This document shows, piece by piece, positions 47,794 to 57,199 of a stretch of 64,000 nt of DNA. Numbering within the stretch: position 1 is the first letter of the stretch; each line of letters begins with the position of its first letter. This DNA comes from Tigriopus japonicus. Its lineage: Eukaryota; Arthropoda; Copepoda; Harpacticoida; Harpacticidae. A model generated the notes under the pieces. That model made no database searches. It worked only from the letters and a program-made list of their open reading frames with translations, and was not told the origin of the DNA. Location of the stretch: contig CM021317.1 of assembly GCA_010645155.1 (NCBI GenBank), positions 11,535,636 through 11,599,635 of the forward strand, in the 5' to 3' direction. Both the position numbers and the translations under genes were made by a program.

Positions 47794-48916
47794 TTATCTA
47801 CATTTATTCAGAAGAAATACATAGTCTAATTCCAGCGATTCCATAGGGACAGAAAGCTTCTTGGCAACGAGTTCTTGGTAAATGGCCAATTGGTCCCGAG
47901 CAATATCTCGAACTAAATGGGCTTTCCGTGTCTCCAATCGACCACACTCCGTTAATCTTGGGAGACACTTGCGAGAGAAGTTTCGCATGGCCTCGCAGAC
48001 GGCGGCCTCATTAGAGACTGCCAAAGCTCGAGGTAGCCTCGTGCTCACAATCAAATATTCCAGGGCCTCCCGGATATCGTTGATGCAGAGCAGGAACTCA
48101 GTTTTGGCTTCATGGCATCGGTCTTTAGAGTCTGGTGGACCTTCTGAGGGGGTCTTAATCGGCTCTACCTCCTCAAGGAAAAGAAGGTCATTTCCAATGC
48201 GACGAAAAGTCTGACATCGAGCTTTGAGCTCTTGGCCCAGCTTTGGATCATGTCCAATTAGTGTTGAATATTGGGCGTCTAATTGAGCTTCCTGAAGATG
48301 AACCACCTCATCAAGGCCATAGCAATGGATCCAAAGCTTTTGTCCGCATTCTTCCACTTGTCCACGAATCAGATCGCAGAGCCCTTGCGTCCATGGTTGG
48401 CTGGCCATATGAACTTTGAGGTCAGATTGGACCGCTTTCAATTTCTGTTCACTGCACAAACTGAAGCGATGAGCCAGCTGAAAAAGAGATGCCCACACGC
48501 GTGACAATGGAAGGAACAAAAAACAGATAAATGACCAAACTTTCCTCTGCCACTAGCACCCTAGACATTCACGACATTATTACTACCCTAGCCGAACATG
48601 GCATGCATTGTGCTTGCATACATGAATAAATGCTTGCTTGCTAGAGGCCAAGAATACTGGAGTTAGGAAGTAAGCAGCCAAGAAAGGACCTTTAAAGAGT
48701 TCTTTTCACGGTCGTTGGGTGGTAAAGTGCAACAATGGCTCGCTGACGAAACGAAAGTCCGCCTTGTTTTTTACTTACTGTGACTCTGGCCGAAGCATCA
48801 CATTTGGAACCGAAATGACGAAAGTTTCCGGGAAAATACAAGCCGTGGGTGAATCTAAAAACTGTGAATCCCACGACGATGATCAAAGTCCAGGCAAGAA
48901 ATCTGGGAGACGCCAT
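47794..48916 (-). CDS. Secreted cysteine-containing helical protein, unrecognised
   Basis: Exons on the minus strand are 48916-48779 (138 nt) and 48477-47794 (684 nt), joined in phase 0 by GTAAGT and TTTTTCAG sites, giving 273 residues. Residues 1-25 look like a signal peptide or anchor (MASPRFLAWTLIIVVGFTVF, then RFTHG). The rest is mostly predicted-helical by eye and has about a dozen cysteines, including CSEQ, CDLI, EECGQ, HCYG, RCQTF, RCHE, LLCIND, VCEAM, KCLP and a final NKCR. Lengthy amphipathic stretches (EALEYLIVSTRLPRALAV) suggest a compact helical bundle held by disulfides. I do not recognise the family. Arthropod hemolymph proteins of the DUF1397 type share this general style, but I see no diagnostic match. 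An AATAAA overlaps the last codons (N-K), so the 3' end may be very compact. Confidence 0.7.
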
Positions 48917-49240
48917 TGTACAACTTCGGGAGGAAATCCTGACATTTGAGAGCCACTTTCCATGTCAACCTAAATTGACATTGGAGCACTTGCGGTGTAG
49001 ATAAAAGCGACAAATTTATGTCGCTCATAGATTTACCGGATATCCCGAGGATTTCTCCAGATTTATACCTTTTACGATGGCCAGGATGCTATTTCCTCTT
49101 AAATGAATCGTGCTGATCTGGTCAACTGATGTCCTCCACATGAAAGTACTTGAAGTACAAATTCACTTGTAGATACTTTCTTTGTGTGAAATGGTTTTAT
49201 TGTCCATGGATTCATGGTACACGACATTTGAATGTCTACA
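48917..49240. other. No gene seen
   Basis: Spacer between the secreted-protein gene start and the foldback element; contains that gene's presumed promoter. Confidence 0.4.
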
Positions 49241-49690
49241 CAAGAAGCACGGAAATCATGGAGTGGGAGGCTATCAATGAGAATTATGATTTCCAGCAGA
49301 AACGAACCATTTGCGTTCTTGTGCAAATGAGACCTGGCTTGCATTGAGAAGAACACGTATTTTAAATTTCAGCCCAATCGAATGCAGGAGTGAAAAGTTA
49401 TGCCTTCTCAAACTTATGTACTGAAGAGAGCATAGAATGAATGAACTCGCCCTTTTGTGGTAAAACGATTACCACAAAAGGGCCAGTTCATTCATTCTCG
49501 GTAGGATTTGCACTGAACTTTGAGTGAGCATAACTTTTGTCTCCGACGTTCGATTGAGCTGAAAATTGAAATACGTATTCTTGTCAACATATGCAAGGTC
49601 TCTTTTGCAGAAGAACGTAATTGAATTGTTCTTACTGGAAATCATTATTCTCATTGCTAGCCTCCCACTCCATGATTCCAGTGCTTCTTG
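49241..49690. mobile_element. Foldback/MITE element B
   Basis: The left end CAAGAAGCACGGAAATCATG is the inverse of the right end CATGATTCCAGTGCTTCTTG. The arms of about 220 bases meet around a spacer at about 49461-49470 (GGTAAAACGATTACC). GTCTA occurs at both flanks (left 49234-49238, right 49691-49695) and may be the target duplication. It is closely related to the element in the ceramide synthase intron but in opposite orientation: the arm with GTGCAAATCC is on the right here and on the left there. No transposase. Confidence 0.88.
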
Positions 49691-50510
49691 GTCTAAAGTA
49701 TGTCTTAAACTTCCGCTATAAATCAATTTGTGATATTGACCAAGAATTTTACTTAAATTTACCTTGAAATCGCAAAATCGATCCTGGTGATCCCAAGCTG
49801 AGTTGAGTTTTTTGGTTTTTATCGGTGTTTCTTCAAAGGGATCTGATGAATCGGGAGAAGAATTATGAATCTTGACACATTAAAGGCCGGAGATGGCATG
49901 TATGATTTAATGTTTAATGTTTCATGTTCACCTCGAAAAGAAAAACGAAAATCTGCCAAACTTTCCTCGCTAGGGACATCTGCATATTTTACTGTTGTTT
50001 TGAGAAGTTCATTAAGATCTTGAAATTTCTTGCCTTTTTTCATTGTTTATTCTTGCATCATTTTTTTTTATCTGTGCAATAAAAACAATTATGAAAATGT
50101 CCCGAGTGTTGATGAAGTCTCGGGGTGTATATTCAAGTTCAGCTCCAATCTGAAAAGATCTGAACTATTTTTGTTAATGAAAGTGCCTGATCGGTTAACG
50201 AGTTAAATACAAAATGTAACTATTGTCGAGGTCAGCAATTCAAGGGTATGCATATTTTAGGCAAAACCTGCCAACCGACTTTATTGGTAGACCAAATAAC
50301 ACGGAAAATGGTAAAGCATTGGTTGTATTTATTTCTTTTTCTTTTGAAATCAAAAGTAGAGATGTTATAAAATACGCCAATGTTTTTTTATCCTCGGAAA
50401 AAAAGAATGCATCAAATCAAACGCATGTTTATGCCTTTATGACATGGATGCACTGTTTGACCCCAAGAACTTTTCACATTCAAGTGGTAGGGATTGTAGT
50501 TTGGTTAACT
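49691..50510 (-). other. Probable 3' UTR and downstream region of the elongase
   Basis: AATAAA on the minus strand (TTTATT at 50328-50333) lies about 180 bases past the elongase stop. The minus-strand frame 49819-50043 has no recognised domain. Confidence 0.4.
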
Positions 50511-53097
50511 TCATTGAGATTTGGTGGCCAAGGCGGTCTTTTTCTTGTAATTCCTGAAGTAGAACTGCATAAAGAGGATGAAGAAGAGCACCATGAATCC
50601 CGAGGAGATCATGGATTGGTAGACTGGGAAGTTGCACTCATTGCTGAAGGCCAACTGGAGGCTGTGCAAAGTCACACAAACGAACTGAAACATCTGGAAC
50701 TTGGTCAAGTGTCGCTTCCACCACAAATATTTCTGGAATCGGGGTCCAAAAGCGGCTAAGAAGTAGTACGTGTACATGACCACGTGCACCAATGTGTTGA
50801 ACAGGGCTCCAAAGGATTCGTGGCCTCCGGGAACGAATCGGCAAGCTTCCCAAGCAAACAAGGGCATCAGACCATGATGGAGGACGTGCAAGGTGCTCAC
50901 GTGCTCCGTTTTCTTGCGCACAATGAAGAAGAAGGTGTCGAAGAACTCCGTGAACTTGGAGAAGTAATACCACCAAGCCGCGTTGGCCATCCGTAAGGCC
51001 AAAGGATTGTCTGAGCGATCAATCGGCTCACAACGGAATGAATAGGACCCTGCCCATCCACCCATGAGGATCTCGTACAGAATCCACCCACTAAATATTA
51101 CCTAGAAATGGCAAGAAACGGATTACATGAGCATTCTTGGCGGAATGGCCACATGTTCATAAGATCGTCTTTCGTAATCAACGTTTGCACAGTGCACAAC
51201 ATTTGGGAGCATGTAACAAATGTTCTGTTCAATTATTGAAGTTTATCCTTGCAAAACAATCAACACACCAAATTTGTATTGCTAACAAGCCGGCTAATAT
51301 AAGATAGTTATGACAAAACCCGTTGCTCAATCTTGAAATCCTACTTTCCCTTTGTTGAGATACGTTCTTCAAGAGTCGGCAAACCATAAAACCCCAAATA
51401 ATATGATTACAATGTGCAGATGCCCACATTTCGCAACCCCATGAACATACCTATGGCTCATATTACATTATTGCAAATGATTTCTTGGCAAATGTAAGCT
51501 TGATTAGTGTGAGCAAGGAGCTAGGAACCAAGATTTTTCGGTTCCGGTTTCGGTTCGACGACTTTTCGGATCAGATCGGTTCGATTCGGAACCGAAATCA
51601 AAATTTTGGATCCGGATCAGCTCAAATAGGGTCTTTTAAAAAGAATTTTCAACATCACTGCGCTTGTTATTACGGTTCTTAACATCAAAGACAGTTAAAG
51701 TAAGATATTTTTTTCAGAAAATAAATTCATTTTTGGATAAGTAGAAAAACTTGGTTGATAATTCGAGTGAAATTTATCCATATTTATGAGTCGGCTCCTC
51801 AGATGTTGATTCCAACTCCGGAGCGGTTCCTGGGGTCTTGGAAAAATTTCAGCCAAGTAATTATATATGCATTTCTGCAAAATAATGTCATGCAGAGGTA
51901 CATAGTCTATGAGAGGTATAATTGTGCATCCGTTATCCTCCTACTACTAATTTTGAAACAATAAAAGAGTTCAACATAATTGCTTCTTTTTTGCTCTTAT
52001 TATGATTGATTCGTCAAAGTAAAGAGTCAGCTTAAAAACTTCATATTGCTTTTTCAGCTCGCTCAGAGGCTCAGAGGCATAATCAGATAATCAGAGGTAG
52101 AAGAGCACAACGGCGCAGTACGATATTTTTTTTTCTTTATGGTCATATTTGACTTTGATTCGGACAAGATTTGTTTCAAAACTAATGACCTCGCATCTGT
52201 TTGATCGGTTTGATCACAAGAAAAAATTATTCTACTCATTTTTGTTTGTTAGGAAGTCAGCACATCAATGAGAATGGGTGTTTCCTGAAGGACTATGTAC
52301 ACTTCGCACCACCTTTGGTTTCCAACGGTGACATTGGTAGTTGTTTGCATTGAAAAACGCTTCAAATATTAATAATGAAGCCAAACGATTAATTTTTTTA
52401 GGGTGGCTGTCTGGGATTGAACCCCCACCTTCTGCAGCAAGCGCTTCGCCATGCCTCAACCACCATTCTTGATTCAAGTCTTCTCAAAAGAGGAAATTGA
52501 AGAATGACTTGTTTAACTTAGGTAGTTACACCACTAGTACAAGGATAACTCAAGCGACTAGCATTAAAAAGTCTAGCCTAAGTGTTGACTTTCAGAATAA
52601 CTCCTCTAAAAGATGCTCTTTGGAAGTAGTGTTTCGACCGAGTTCGTCAACCTTACTGAAGGCCATTTTTCGCTCCAAAGCAGCCATCCATTCATTCATT
52701 TGTAATGTTATAATCCTTTTAAAAATTTATTGTACTAATCAAATTGAATGTATGTGGAAATGTCAATTGATCTCAAAAGCCTTAAACATTTCCCTTAACG
52801 CGTAAATGTCATCAAAAGTTGAAAGCATAGCACTAAACGTTGGTGATATTTGACCATTAATAAATCTAGTAAAGTGGTATTGTGGTAATAAGCTATCACC
52901 TGAATAAGGTTGTATCCAATGAGTACATTCTTAATCTCCCAGGCTTTTTTGTCCTTCATTAATCTCGGCCCCAGAAACTTGACACCATAGAAATAGAGAC
53001 AGCAAAGTGCGATGGTTGGCAATGGGCTGTTCATGAGCGGGTAGGAATCCATTCGCAGGTCCCGGGCATCCCAGATATCCTCCAAAATTCGGTTCAT
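50511..53097 (-). CDS. Very-long-chain fatty acid elongase (ELOVL family), two coding exons
   Basis: Exons on the minus strand are 53097-52900 (198 nt) and 51101-50511 (591 nt), phase 0, giving 262 residues. The enzyme condenses malonyl-CoA with acyl-CoA in the ER membrane, the first step of fatty acid elongation. Exon 1 has the usual start region (SYPLMNSPLPTIALCCLYFY, then GPRLMKDKKAWEIKNVLIGY). Exon 2 has the family signatures in order: KFTEFFDTFFFIVRKK, the HVLHHG histidine box, then HVVMYTYYFLAAFG. The remaining membrane helices and a Lys-rich tail (YKKKTALATKSQ) follow. It looks complete and of ordinary length. The layout is closest to the insect/crustacean ELOVL1/7-like group, so saturated or monounsaturated C16-C24 substrates are likely, but chain preference cannot be read here. 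The 1.8-kb intron contains repeat fragments. A hAT MITE lies 66 bases upstream of the ATG. Confidence 0.93.
51514..51635. repeat. Diverged CGGTTC/CCGAAA-rich repeat in the elongase intron
   Basis: TAGGAACCAAGATTTTTCGG followed by several CGGTTC and CCGAAA words resembles the interior of the MITE at 53163-53496. Ends cannot be fixed. Confidence 0.4.
52401..52468 (-). repeat. tRNA-like element in the elongase intron
   Basis: On the minus strand: GGTGGTTGAGGCATGG (A-box-like), a GAAGCGCTTGC stem, then GGTTCAATCCC (B box) and a terminal AGCCACC that pairs with GGTGGTT. At about 62 bases between the paired ends it is too short and irregular for a cytosolic tRNA. It is probably the head of a SINE of a different family from the three at 40.6, 56 and 60 kb. 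Confidence 0.55.
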
Positions 53098-53154
53098 CTT
53101 TAAGGGCTAGAAGAAGAGGAGCACACGGTTAACATTATTATTATTATGATTATT

Positions 53155-53504
53155 ATTATTATTAGTGATGGACCGAAAGGGCTCATAACCGAAACCGAAA
53201 GTTTCGGCCGAAAAGGGCTTAACCGAAACCGAAACCGAAACCGAAAGCAGCTGACTACAAAACAGTATAAATCTAAAATACACCTAAAAAATTCAAATTG
53301 CTCATGTATTCGATGTTGGGAAAGCGCAAATTTTGAAAAATCGGGAAACTTAAATTTCAGAGGCTTTTGGACGAAAAATTTTTCGATTTTGTTGTCAAAC
53401 TCCATCCTTTATAGTGCCTGTCTGCTTTCGGTTTCGGTAGGCATAACCGAAACCGAAACCGAAATTTCGGCCGAGAGCGCTTTCGGTCCATCACTAATTA
53501 TTAT
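53155..53504. mobile_element. hAT-type MITE (334 bp) with perfect 8-bp target duplication
   Basis: The element runs 53163-53496, from TAGTGATGGACCGAAAG to CTTTCGGTCCATCACTA, an inverted repeat. The interior carries tandem ACCGAAACCGAAACCGAAA near both ends. ATTATTAT stands immediately outside both ends, the 8-bp duplication expected of hAT insertion, although the host site is itself an ATT repeat. No transposase. It lies just upstream of the elongase start codon. Confidence 0.88.
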
Positions 53505-54302
53505 TCCAATTGCTCTACGCTTACTTTGCACAATATTGAATTATAAATATGTGCCTACTCTGGGAACGTTTAGAAGTAAAGGGTTAAATCCTTTTGCTTC
53601 CAAAATATGTACACTCTATTTTGAAAGAAAAACAAAATGTTGATAGAACAGCACTTGATGTGTCAACACCAAGATTGTTTGAATTCTTCAAAGAGAACAA
53701 TCAAGTTTTGGCTGGAAACCTGTGTGTTTTTTAAAAAGGGTCTTAAAGTAGCTATGACTTCGCGGGACAAGCTTATGAAATTGAAGATTCTATTTCTTCT
53801 GGTCAAATTTCTATTTGGCACAAACAAAACCTAAACGAATACCCAATATTTTTCCATGTCTGACTTGCTTTCTCGTTTGAAGAACTTCAAAGCACTCTTT
53901 TTTGTCCTTTTATTCACTGACAAGTTGATTTTGCGATGAATTAATCACATGACTAAAGATGGGCTCTTTGATCGATAAAGCCTAAGATATGGGTAGAGTG
54001 AATGGCTAAAAAGCTTCTAGAATACATCAACCGTCTGAGAAATAACGGGACTCGTGTACTGTGGTCTGAATATTTTTCAGTGGAAGGCTACTTTTCTGGT
54101 ATTTGACCATTCATTTATTGTTACGTGTATAATGCAGGCATTTGACAAGCTTTTGTTACGTTATTTGACAATTTAGACCCATTATTTCTCCACCTACTCA
54201 TCAAGTTTGTTCGTCTCACGTATTTACAATGAATCTAATGGAAAGAATATTCAAATCGAACTAACTTTTTTGTTGTTGTTTTCCGGAAACATGAATCATT
54301 AC

Positions 54303-55630
54303 TAGGAACAAGAAGTGTCGACAAATAAAACTTTTAACTTAGACGATCAAAGACGAACGGAATTGTCAAATTACACAAAAAATATAAGTTCCCATTAGAG
54401 GAAAAAACTCACTTTAGACGTAAAAAAATAGAAATCGAATTAATAACCCGTAAAAACAAAAAATACGTTCAAAACTGCTACCCACAAAGTAAACGAAGTG
54501 TTTATCCCTATTGACGGGGAAAATATGTTTTTGCTATATTTTGCTACTACAAAATATCAAAACTTTTTACAAAGTTAGGCATAACAGTCTGTAGCACTGT
54601 CAGCCTGACTACTGTCACGAATACGCAACTTCACCAGGGCTGCCAGACAATTGTTCAACAAAAAAGTCATTTCAGATGTCAATGCAATACGTAGTGTGCA
54701 CAAGGAAAACGCTCAAATGCTTCAATTGACGTTCTAAGTATTCACCAATCAATTTCGTATCTAGTTAGATTAAGTTTTCCTAAAAAGTAAGAAACTAAAT
54801 GCAAATCAGCGTGGATGGAGATTCATCAAGAGCTGACATTACCGAGTCAATTCACAGCAGCACTGGGCTTGAACGCGCATCGAGGTTTGAGGAGAACGAG
54901 AAGGTTATCTTCCGGCACCCAAGGTTTTGGCCCGTCTTGGCCTTCAAAGGCTAAAAAGGTCAAACATTATGCTTTCAAAGGTAAGCTGAGATCATGAGCG
55001 TCAATTTGGTAGTAAATAGTGCATAGGTAAAGTTGCCTCAAACAGGTCGAACCCAAGAATCACAGTATAATGGAACCGACGTCTTGGGACCAAAATGGCA
55101 CATGTGCGTACTTTTTTATTATAGCTCTCTAGTCAGTAGTACATATGAAGTTAAAAAAAAAACATTTCAAAAATGTCTCCTGATAAGGGGCAACGGAGTC
55201 TTGTTTTCAGTAGAGCTATATTCAAAATCAGATTTACTGATACATTAATTATTCTATTAACCAGATAGCCTTTTCAACCCAAGTGTGTTTTTTCTTCCCG
55301 TCTCTGGCAGGCAACTCTAGAAGTTAATTTGAAAGTGTGGATCGTATTTTCTTTGTGGAAAACCGCAACTGACGAATTTCTCAGAAATAATTGTTTGCTT
55401 TGAAAGTTTTGAAAAAAAAGACGCTTAGAGAGCTGAAAATCCAAGAAAATCCAAACCTTTGACGAATTAGACGAGAGAAAAGACGAGTAAAATTGCCCGA
55501 ATAAACGAAAACAAATACAAATAAAAGACGAATAAAATCCAACGTAGGTGAAAAAAATTTTCTCCACTAATAAAGGTAAAAAAGGCGAAAAAAGACGAAC
55601 AAGTTTATGCGTCTAAAGTTCCTGTTCCTA
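54303..55630. mobile_element. Possible non-autonomous DNA transposon
   Basis: The left end TAGGAACAAGAAGTGTCGAC, then AAATAAAACTT, is an imperfect inverse of the right end (read inverted: TAGGAACAGGAACTTTAGAC, then GCATAAACTT). Flanks ATCATTAC and ATCATATC agree at six of eight positions. The interior is AT-rich with scattered GACGAA/TAGACG words and only short frames. Confidence 0.5.
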
Positions 55631-55964
55631 ATCATATCCATTTCATTTAGGAGAACATTGCCATTCGGTAGTGTATGAAAAACTGGAGCTAGTTGCGCCA
55701 AATTGTTAGTTTGCTCTTTATCAGACTTAAATGACAGATGAAGATGCGCTTTTTTGACACGCTTGAAGTATTTTTCTTTCCTAGTTTGTAGTTGGGTGTC
55801 CCAGGGGACCTTTTAGGTAGCGTTTGATAGATACTTAATTGGGTGGATTTCTCAACCAAGTTGAGAAACCAATGGTGTTGGTGTTCCAATGTTCCCGTAC
55901 AATTTTCAACCTCTTTTTTATAGGTTGAGCTTTATGCATACTTTCTTTGCGATTTTTTTTTTTT

Positions 55965-56201
55965 GGAGTATTGGTGCTAGGGTCGGAGGGTTGAGCCTCG
56001 CCCGGCCAGCGAAGCCAGCCATCACATCGTCTAAAGTAGTTCCGATAGGCAATCTCATGTCCGGTATCATAATGGTTTTCCGTTTGTGGGTGTGAATTAG
56101 CGTCTAAAAGTTTCCTCGAGAAAGGTCGGGGAGGAGAATCGAACCTGGGACCTCTCTCACTATAGGACACTGCGCTAACCACGACGCCACGTCTCCTCCC
56201 T
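55965..56201 (-). mobile_element. tRNA-derived SINE, copy 2
   Basis: Read on the minus strand it begins GGGAGGAGACGTGGCGTCGT, has the B box GGTTCGATTCTCCTCCCCGACC, and continues through CCGGACATGAGATTGCC and GGGCGAGGCTCAACCCTCC. It ends in CACCAATACTCC with a run of about 12 A. It is closely similar to the copy at 40590-40823. The poly-A end fits copying by a LINE machinery. Confidence 0.85.
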
Positions 56202-56711
56202 AAACTCCCTTTCAACGATTTACGTTGAAAGATTTTGTAGAAAGTTCTAAAGACCATTTGTCACCGTTATTAATGAACTACTTTGCACTCCTTTCAAATT
56301 TGTGACTTTACAACCAACTTCGTTGCAAACCCGTGGAAAAAACTAGTATGTGTCAGTATTCTTGTATGTAGAACTTTCCAACGATCAATCCATTTGAAAA
56401 AAATGCAGATGGTGTTTTGCACTGGGATTGCATTGTAAGCTTTGGAAAAACTATGCTTCAGTTCCGGACAGTTTTACATTATTTATGACATTGGAAACAA
56501 GTGTAGGGTAACTTTGTGTTTGAATTTGTGATGATCCGAAAGCTTTTCTTCTACTAAATTTCATCAGAAATGATCCATTTTTTCGATTCGTCCTATCATT
56601 TTTATCTCTCTTAACAAATTGTGCAGTGCAAATAGCAAAATACTGGCCTGAAGGTGATCTTCGGTGGATTCTTGTGCCCACCCAAACCAAATCGTGGGCT
56701 TTTGTACTCAT

Positions 56712-57199
56712 CAGTATGGGTGCAGATTTCAGGCAAATAAGATTTTATGCCCAAAAACATGTCAATTTGCCAGCTTTTAAAGTTTATTTGCCATTTTTAA
56801 TTTTATTTGCCATTTTTGGGCGAATAAATACAAAACTTGTCAGTTTTTGGACAATTAAGTGCAAAATTTGTCAGTTTTTGGGAAAATCAATGCAAAAATT
56901 GTCTTTTGTGTGAAAACAGGAAAAACAAATTTTTGTCCACAATGTTTTGTTCTAGGGATATATTCATTATTCTATGGAATAAAAATATTTTCTCTTAAAT
57001 GTTCATAAACTTGCATTCCACTTTATTGTTGGTGGAACATAATGCGCATTTTCCGAATTTAGTGGCCAGTTTTGCTATATTTTGGTAAATTTTCATGTCT
57101 ATTTGCCTCTCTACTTGCCATTTCTTGTTTTACATGCCATTTTATTTGCCATTTTTTGGGCCTAAAAGGCATGTTTCATTTGCCAGAAATCTTCACCCC
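56712..57199. mobile_element. MITE-like element with inverted ends, ~488 bp
   Basis: The left end GTATGGGTGCAGATTTCAGG with GGCAAAT and the right end ATTTGCCAGAAATCTTCACCCC are inverse relatives. The interior repeats TTTGCCATTTTT many times. TACTCAT precedes the left end and follows the right end, a likely target duplication. The termini resemble hAT ends but are diverged. Confidence 0.65.
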
